In this document: positions 59,215 to 64,000 of the stretch, piece by piece
Layout: the number at the start of each line of letters is the position of its first letter
Position numbering within the stretch: position 1 is the first letter of the stretch
Origin: an uncultured Sphingomonadaceae bacterium
Lineage (GTDB): Bacteria > Pseudomonadota > Alphaproteobacteria > Sphingomonadales > Sphingomonadaceae
Assembly (NCBI GenBank): GCA_947493195.1
Contig: CANLQG010000010.1
Coordinates: forward strand, 1-64,000
Length of the DNA stretch: 64,000 nt
Direction of reading: 5' to 3'
Position numbers and translations under genes: made by a program
Notes under the pieces: generated by a model
Told to the model about the DNA's origin: nothing
The model's database searches: none
What the model saw: only the letters and a program-made list of their open reading frames with translations

Positions 59215-61597
59215 ATCGGCCCTGATCGCCTTGTCGCTGGTCGCACAAAGTGCGCAGGCAGAGGATAACAGGACCGCCGCCGAGACGGCTGAGCGAACGA
59301 TCGACCGGACCCTGATCGCATCTGCGGTGACCTACGAGCGCGCCCTGGCTGCGGCTCAGAGCACCCTGCTGTTCCTCGAGGTCGAGGTCAACGGAATGGC
59401 GCATGGCCTCGCGCAGTTCCGCCTCATCGACGAGGAAGTGTGGGCGTCGCGCTCGGTCTTGCAGGACCTGGGCCTGCGCCTCGACAATGTGCCAGTCGCA
59501 AGCGGCGACATGGTTTCGCTGGCCGAGGCATTCGGGCAGAACTGCAGCTATAATTCCGGCACGCAGTCGCTGTCTATCCTCGTGGAATCGGAGCAGCTTG
59601 CCGTCGCGACAAGTCGCCTGAATTTCTACGATCAGGACAATCCTGTGGCGCAGAGCGCGACGGGCGTGCTCCTGAACTATGACCTTTACGCCAATTTTGC
59701 CAGCGGCAGGATCTCGCTCGATGGCGTGACCGAGGCCCGCGCATTTTCCGGCAACTTCCTGCTGGAGAATGTCGGCGTGTTTCAGCTTGGTGACCGCGGC
59801 CCTGCCTCGCAAGCCCGCTTCCTGCGCCTCGATACCAGCGCCGCGCTGACGTTCCCCGAGAACCGGCTCACGGTTCGCATCGGCGACATCGTGACCCGCT
59901 CGACTAGTCTTTCACGCCCCAGCCGGATAGGCGGAGTTCGCATCGGCACCGATTTCGCGTTGCAACCCTACCTGGTGACAGCTCCGGTTCCGGCGTTCTT
60001 CGGCGAAGCTACGCTGCCTTCGACTGTCGATCTCTACATCGATGGGATTCGCCGCTATTCCGCAGATGTCGCCCCCGGTCCATTCGAGATTGGCTCCGGC
60101 CCGACACGGGTGAACGGTGCCGCCAATGCGGAACTGGTGGTAACCGACGTGCTGGGGCAGGTCACCACTCTCGACTTTCCGCTCTACGACACGCCCCTGC
60201 TCCTTCGAAAAGGATTGTCGGACTGGTCTGTCGAGATAGGCACCGTGCGCCAGAACTATGGACAACGATCGTTCGACTACGCAGATCAGCTCGTCGCCAG
60301 CGGTAGCTTCCGGCGCGGCATCAGCGATACCCTGACCGTCGAAGGTCATGCGGAGATTTCATCCTCGCTGCTCAATGCCGGCGGCGGGTTTGCCCTGGCA
60401 TCGCCCGACTTCGGCGTGATCTCGGCATCTGTTGCCGCCAGCCAGCACGATGGCAATACGGGTCATCGTCTTGAAGTCGGCTATTCGTTCACGACTTCCA
60501 GCTTCAACCTCGCTGCCACGCTCCAGCGGACGAGCAAGGATTTTGTCGACATTCCTTCAACAGCAGGTGCGCGTTTCCCTCTCGAACGGGAAATCGTGAG
60601 CGCGGGATACAGCGACGAGCGGCTGGGTACCTTCGGGGCGAGCCTCGTGCGGCAGCTGTCGGACGGGAGAGAGCGGACCAGCTATGCGAATGCCAGCTGG
60701 AGCCGGAGCGTGACCGAAGAACTTTCGGTCAGCCTCTCGGGCAATATCAACCTCGAGAACACCTCCGATAAGGGCGTGTTTGCGACACTTACCTTCATTC
60801 CCGGCAACCGTGACCATTACCGCGCGACCCTGCAGGCCAATAAGCGGCGGACCACAGGCGCGTTCGGATATCGCCGAAACGTACCCTACGAAGGCGGCAT
60901 GGGCTGGGCAATCGACGGCTCCTACGACGGCGATCGCTTCCGCGGGGCCGCGCAGCTCGACCATCTTGGATCCTTCGGCCAGGCAACCGCCGGCGCGCGC
61001 ATCTTTGGCAGCAGCACATCGGGTTACGTGGGCTATTCCGGTGCCATCGTTGCAATCGATGGCTCGGTCCAAGCGGCTCGCAAGATAAACGACGGCTTCG
61101 CGCTCGTTTCCGCCTCGGGCTTCGCGGATGTGCCAGTGAGTCTGAACAACAGGCAGATCGGCGTGACCAATGCAGAGGGTCGTCTGCTGGTGACAGGCCT
61201 GAACGCCTATCAGCATAACCGCCTCTCGATCGACACCGCCAACCTGCCACCGCATATCGAAGTGGGTTCCGATGAGGAAGGCGCGGTCCCTTCGCTGCGC
61301 GCCGGTGTGACAGTCGAGTTCGGCCTCGCGCCAAGCCACTCTGTTCTCGTGACGGTTGTCGACGATACAGGTGCGAATATTCCGATGGGCACTGTTGCGC
61401 TTGCGGACGACGATGATGAAGCGATTCTGATGGTGGGCTTCGATGGCCAACTGTTTATCGAGAATGCCATTCCCGGAGGCCGCGTGGTAATCGATGGCGA
61501 CGGTTCACCGTGCGCCTTCAATCTGCCCGCCATTTTCCCCGACGACAATGCGGGACGACTGGGCCAGGTAGTATGTTCGAGACAAGGATATCCCTGA
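59165..61597 (+). CDS. Fimbrial outer-membrane usher
   Basis: The 810-residue protein has a signal peptide (ALIALSLVAQSAQAEDN), an N-terminal domain (LFLEVEVNGMAHGLAQFRL) and a long barrel with VGDRG-type boxes (FQLGDRGPASQARFLRLDTS). PSTVDLYIDGIRRYSADVAPGPF, the plug region (ELVVTDVLGQVTTLDFPLYD), and C-terminal domains with VPVSLNNRQIGVTNAEGRLL follow. It forms the channel that assembles and exports the pilus. The chosen ATG 59165 overlaps the chaperone; ATG 59186 is the alternative. The stop overlaps the next gene (TGATG). Confidence 0.94.
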   Translation: MVRSNAQMSRWLSRIGKSALIALSLVAQSAQAEDNRTAAETAERTIDRTLIASAVTYERALAAAQSTLLFLEVEVNGMAHGLAQFRLIDEEVWASRSVLQDLGLRLDNVPVASGDMVSLAEAFGQNCSYNSGTQSLSILVESEQLAVATSRLNFYDQDNPVAQSATGVLLNYDLYANFASGRISLDGVTEARAFSGNFLLENVGVFQLGDRGPASQARFLRLDTSAALTFPENRLTVRIGDIVTRSTSLSRPSRIGGVRIGTDFALQPYLVTAPVPAFFGEATLPSTVDLYIDGIRRYSADVAPGPFEIGSGPTRVNGAANAELVVTDVLGQVTTLDFPLYDTPLLLRKGLSDWSVEIGTVRQNYGQRSFDYADQLVASGSFRRGISDTLTVEGHAEISSSLLNAGGGFALASPDFGVISASVAASQHDGNTGHRLEVGYSFTTSSFNLAATLQRTSKDFVDIPSTAGARFPLEREIVSAGYSDERLGTFGASLVRQLSDGRERTSYANASWSRSVTEELSVSLSGNINLENTSDKGVFATLTFIPGNRDHYRATLQANKRRTTGAFGYRRNVPYEGGMGWAIDGSYDGDRFRGAAQLDHLGSFGQATAGARIFGSSTSGYVGYSGAIVAIDGSVQAARKINDGFALVSASGFADVPVSLNNRQIGVTNAEGRLLVTGLNAYQHNRLSIDTANLPPHIEVGSDEEGAVPSLRAGVTVEFGLAPSHSVLVTVVDDTGANIPMGTVALADDDDEAILMVGFDGQLFIENAIPGGRVVIDGDGSPCAFNLPAIFPDDNAGRLGQVVCSRQGYP

Positions 61598-62580
61598 TGC
61601 TTCAACGCACCTCTTGCGACCTGTCCCAAGCGATCGTGCAAGTGCTCATCTTTGCTCTCGCAGTTCCACTGCTGGCGATGCTGCTACCAAACAAGGCAGA
61701 AGCGAACGTCGTGTGCCTGATCGACAACGCAGAACTGGAGTTCGGTACGAGCTCGACGGGCACGGGCACTATCGACTATACGTGCACGAACTACTCCTAC
61801 ACCCCGCGCAGTTTCACGCTTTGCGTCGATCTTGGCAATCCAAGCTGGCCAGGTACCCCGCAGCAACCGGTCTTGCGTGCCGGCAACCGCTATGCCGGTT
61901 ACCAGGTTTTCGAGGATCCCGCGCTGAGCCAGCGCTGGACAGCGCAGCGACCGCTGACCAGGCTCGTATCGATGCCAGCGGGCATGGCGTCGTCGGTATC
62001 GGGAAGCTTTCAGTTCTACGGCGCGATCGCGCCTGGTCAGACCCCGGTTCCGGGGACCTACCGCGCATTCTTCTACAACACGGTTCTCGGCACGCCCGAT
62101 AATGGCGGCCAGTGCCGCACATCGGGAAACACGGGATTCTCCTTTTCTGCCCAGCAATTCACCCTGAGCCTTGGGGCGCAGATCGCAAACGAATGCCGGA
62201 TAGTCGCGACCGGCAATGCCGATCTGGGTTCGGTTGCGGCCGCAACAGGCCCCGTGTCCGGCGTCGGCAGCATCGCGGTAAACTGCCCGACGGGCACGCC
62301 CTATAACATCGGGCTGGAGCCATCGAACGGCCATCCAGCCGGGTTCGGCGAGATGAGCGGCGGGCCCGGAAATCCTGACATCGTTCCCTATCAGCTGCGC
62401 TCGGCCAGTTCGACCGGGCCGGTCTGGGGCGCCACGGCCGATGCGACCAATGTGGGTAACGGCGTGTCGGGGACAGGCAGTGGAAACAACCAGGACTTTC
62501 CGGTCTACATTACCGTGCCCGGTACCGACGTTACGCCGGACCGCTACTCCGATACGGTCAGGGTTACCGTCCATTTCTGA
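61597..62580 (+). CDS. Two-domain SCPU tip subunit/adhesin
   Basis: The 327-residue protein has a signal peptide (VQVLIFALAVPLLAMLLPNKAEA) and two SCPU domains. The first (about 40-185) has VVCLIDNAELEFGTSSTGT, and the second (about 190-327) has ANECRIVATGNADLGSVAAA with VNCPTGTPYNIGLEPSNGHP. The last strand RYSDTVRVTVHF mirrors that of the major subunit. The second domain shares motifs with the 57935 pilin, so the gene arose from a domain fusion. As the last operon gene it is probably the tip adhesin. ATG 61597 overlaps the usher stop. Confidence 0.9.
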   Translation: MLQRTSCDLSQAIVQVLIFALAVPLLAMLLPNKAEANVVCLIDNAELEFGTSSTGTGTIDYTCTNYSYTPRSFTLCVDLGNPSWPGTPQQPVLRAGNRYAGYQVFEDPALSQRWTAQRPLTRLVSMPAGMASSVSGSFQFYGAIAPGQTPVPGTYRAFFYNTVLGTPDNGGQCRTSGNTGFSFSAQQFTLSLGAQIANECRIVATGNADLGSVAAATGPVSGVGSIAVNCPTGTPYNIGLEPSNGHPAGFGEMSGGPGNPDIVPYQLRSASSTGPVWGATADATNVGNGVSGTGSGNNQDFPVYITVPGTDVTPDRYSDTVRVTVHF

Positions 62581-62602
62581 AGGAGCAACAGCAGAACGTT
62601 CG

Positions 62603-62980
62603 CTATGCAGCAAAGAGCGGCGTAACCAATCCGCTGCACTTCTCGATACGCAGGATCGGCTCCTCGATCCCGCCCGCCCTGATGATCCAGTTTCCAGTGT
62701 CGGCAAGGTCATGCTCGGCAGTCAAACCGGTTTGAGCAAGATAGCGAAAGTCGGCCCGGCCCCGAAGATACTGGCGGGCAATGCTGATAGCGTCGGAAGC
62801 GTCCGCCGCTGCCCGCCCGGCAGCCTGCGCCGTGTCGCGGGCTTTGGGGCAGGCCGGCTCGATTACCAGACGGAGACCGAATTGCCCGTGGGTTGTCTGT
62901 GCAAAGGAATCCGAGCCCAGGAGTACGACACTTCCTAGCATTATTGCCGTCGAAGCTGCTTTTCCGAAGATCTCTGCCAA
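62603..62980 (-). CDS. Hypothetical secreted protein (possibly decayed)
   Basis: This 125-residue frame on the minus strand begins with a signal-like stretch (AASTAIMLGSVVLLGSDSFA, cut near AQT). GQFGLRLVIEPACPKARDTA, an Ala/Asp-rich middle and an ending ILRIEKCSGLVTPLFAA follow. The first part resembles the start of a secreted beta domain (LRLVIEPAC). The middle is less protein-like, so a frameshift or decay is possible. It is convergent with the fimbrial operon, with a 22-base gap. Confidence 0.45.
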   Translation of the reverse strand: MAEIFGKAASTAIMLGSVVLLGSDSFAQTTHGQFGLRLVIEPACPKARDTAQAAGRAAADASDAISIARQYLRGRADFRYLAQTGLTAEHDLADTGNWIIRAGGIEEPILRIEKCSGLVTPLFAA

Positions 62981-63095
62981 ACTCGTATCGTACCCGTTTG
63001 TATCTGATGAGAATTCCGGGTCCGTTTTGCGGGCTCTGGAATATCGAGGCTCAGCTTGTTCCGCTCAGAAAGGCCGCTTCCGGGGCAATCCGGTC

Positions 63096-63520
63096 TCACA
63101 AATGCTTACCGGCATCGATGGTCGGTGCCGGAACAAATGCCGCCGCTGAAGTCGAGCCCTCTGGCGCCCGACCGTCGGGATCGTAGTCATCGATCAGCGG
63201 TTCGGTTCCAGCGTCGGTTGCTTCGGCGACCTCGCTTTCGGTGTCGTCGGTTCGACGATGGGGTCAGTAACGTCATACCACGAGGGATCAGCCGCGCTCG
63301 CGGTTCCGGGAACCTCGCTGGAGCGCGCGGCCGCGGCGCGCGTAACCGGCCCGGCCGCTGCGGAAGGGGTATGATTCCCGTTCGAGCCGGATTTGCTTGC
63401 GATAGCGCTTTTCGTCGCGGCCTCCAGCCGGCTGGCCTACCCGGTATCTTCGAAGACGAACATGACACCTGCCAGGACAAGGCAGGCGATCAAGAGCGTT
63501 GGCTTGCTTTTCACGATCAT
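63096..63520 (-). pseudogene. Membrane-anchored acidic protein gene with stop codon and frameshift
   Basis: ATG 63520 has a good site (CAGGAG) and begins MIVKSKPTLLIACLVLAGVM. An in-frame TAG at about 63440 comes after FEDTG. The same frame then continues RLEAATKSAIASKSGSNGNH to DPSWYDVTDPIVE. A shift near 63253 leads into DDTESEVAEATDAGTEPLID and DDYDPDGRAPEG, ending at TGA 63096. The reconstruction gives an anchored protein of about 140 residues with a Ser/Ala-rich and then acidic outer part. No family recognised; it appears to be inactive. Confidence 0.55.
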
Positions 63521-63908
63521 ACTCCTGCCGCGACTGCTCTGATGTCTGAGGGCATTGGAGTAGGGAAGAAAATCGAACAAATTCTTAATGCTGTGTGTCA
63601 CCGATGGCCTTGCCGAACCGGGCAAAACCATCGGAAAATAACGATCTCTTAGAGGTGATCGGCGATACGACCTTCACGTATGGCGCCGATATCAGCTTTA
63701 CATAGTGACCCGGTGCGGACAGTTCACGCGCCCAAAGGGGTGAGCGGCACCTGGCCCATTTCCTGACAAAGGAATATCGCCAAACCTTTGCTTTTGTGCG
63801 CGGGACTACGCCTGAGACAATTCCCTGTTGCCTTTCAACATTCTGATGCCTCTTTGATCTGCCTCGCAAGCGCAGCCGATGGTCGGTTGCCGCAGTCGGG
63901 GACAGCCC
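63521..63908. other. Right junction between cargo and transfer module
   Basis: These 388 bases carry no supported gene. The cargo/backbone border must lie here or shortly before, since trbB starts at 63909. I see no attachment site or direct repeat matching the left edge at 9549-9600 by eye. Confidence 0.4.
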
Positions 63909-64000
63909 ATGAGCGTTATTCCGATCCGATCCGAAGCTTCATTGCGTGGCGCGCGCATGCTGCGCACGGCTCTGGGGACAGAGATCGCGCGCTGGCTCGA
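63909..64000 (+). CDS. trbB: Conjugative transfer ATPase TrbB, N-terminal part (cut by window edge)
   Basis: Thirty residues are visible: MSVIPIRSEASLRGARMLRT, then ALGTEIARWL. This is the N-terminus of TrbB/VirB11-type ATPases of sphingomonad elements (the family goes on with LxDPxVVEVMLNPDG). TrbB powers pilus assembly and type IV secretion. A GGGGACA site is upstream of the ATG. In intact elements trbB follows directly after the traG/RHH pair, which here ends at 9549. The assignment rests on a short stretch but fits both sequence and context. Confidence 0.78.
   Translation, partial: MSVIPIRSEASLRGARMLRTALGTEIARWL

Overview
The window looks like part of a conjugative plasmid or integrative conjugative element of an alphaproteobacterium, most likely a sphingomonad (Erythrobacteraceae/Sphingomonadaceae type). 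The evidence is the backbone: ssb end, a small HTH protein, RepA with iterons, DUF2840, a TraF-type S26 peptidase, DUF736, a lytic transglycosylase, a DUF3363-type relaxase, TraG/VirD4 and a ribbon-helix-helix protein, in the order typical of sphingomonad mobile elements. The backbone is GC-rich and its genes are translationally coupled. It stops at 9549, and the start of trbB, the expected next backbone gene, reappears only at 63909. About 54 kb of other DNA therefore sits between the two transfer modules.

At the left of this cargo are an MNT-HEPN fusion gene (9600-10526) and a pile-up of insertion sequences: a deleted IS3-family copy (10987-11890), and an IS5-family element (11982-14104) that was itself hit by a second IS3-family element (12467-13737). 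From 14.3 to 48.9 kb lies a large polysaccharide locus. It holds two dTDP-rhamnose gene sets, one decayed and one intact but split by other genes, four sulfotransferases, a 2-oxoglutarate oxygenase, acyl-, acetyl- and pyruvyltransferases, several glycosyltransferases, two Wzy-like polymerases, Wzx, Wzc, Wza and a GDP-mannose dehydrogenase. A gene pair resembling a GTA capsid-spike base protein and a beta-helix spike lies inside the locus. The initiating sugar-phosphate transferase is at 54.9-56.3 kb. Together these genes suggest a rhamnose-containing, sulfated, pyruvylated and acylated surface polysaccharide made by the Wzx/Wzy route.

From 48.9 to 54.4 kb the cargo is a mosaic: a truncated gmd, a PilZ protein, small secreted and membrane proteins, a nuclease-like protein, a beta-barrel porin-like protein, a row of tiny coupled ORFs and another decayed IS3-family copy. 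At 57.9-62.6 kb is a complete chaperone-usher operon of the spore coat U (SCPU) type. Adhesion and capsule functions thus travel together on a transmissible backbone.

There are many broken genes (rfbD, rfbB, gmd, a nucleotidyltransferase, a PAS gene, transposases). A 12-base motif, TGCANYGCANCA, occurs upstream of several polysaccharide genes. Functional statements are family-based inferences; no searches or computations could be run.
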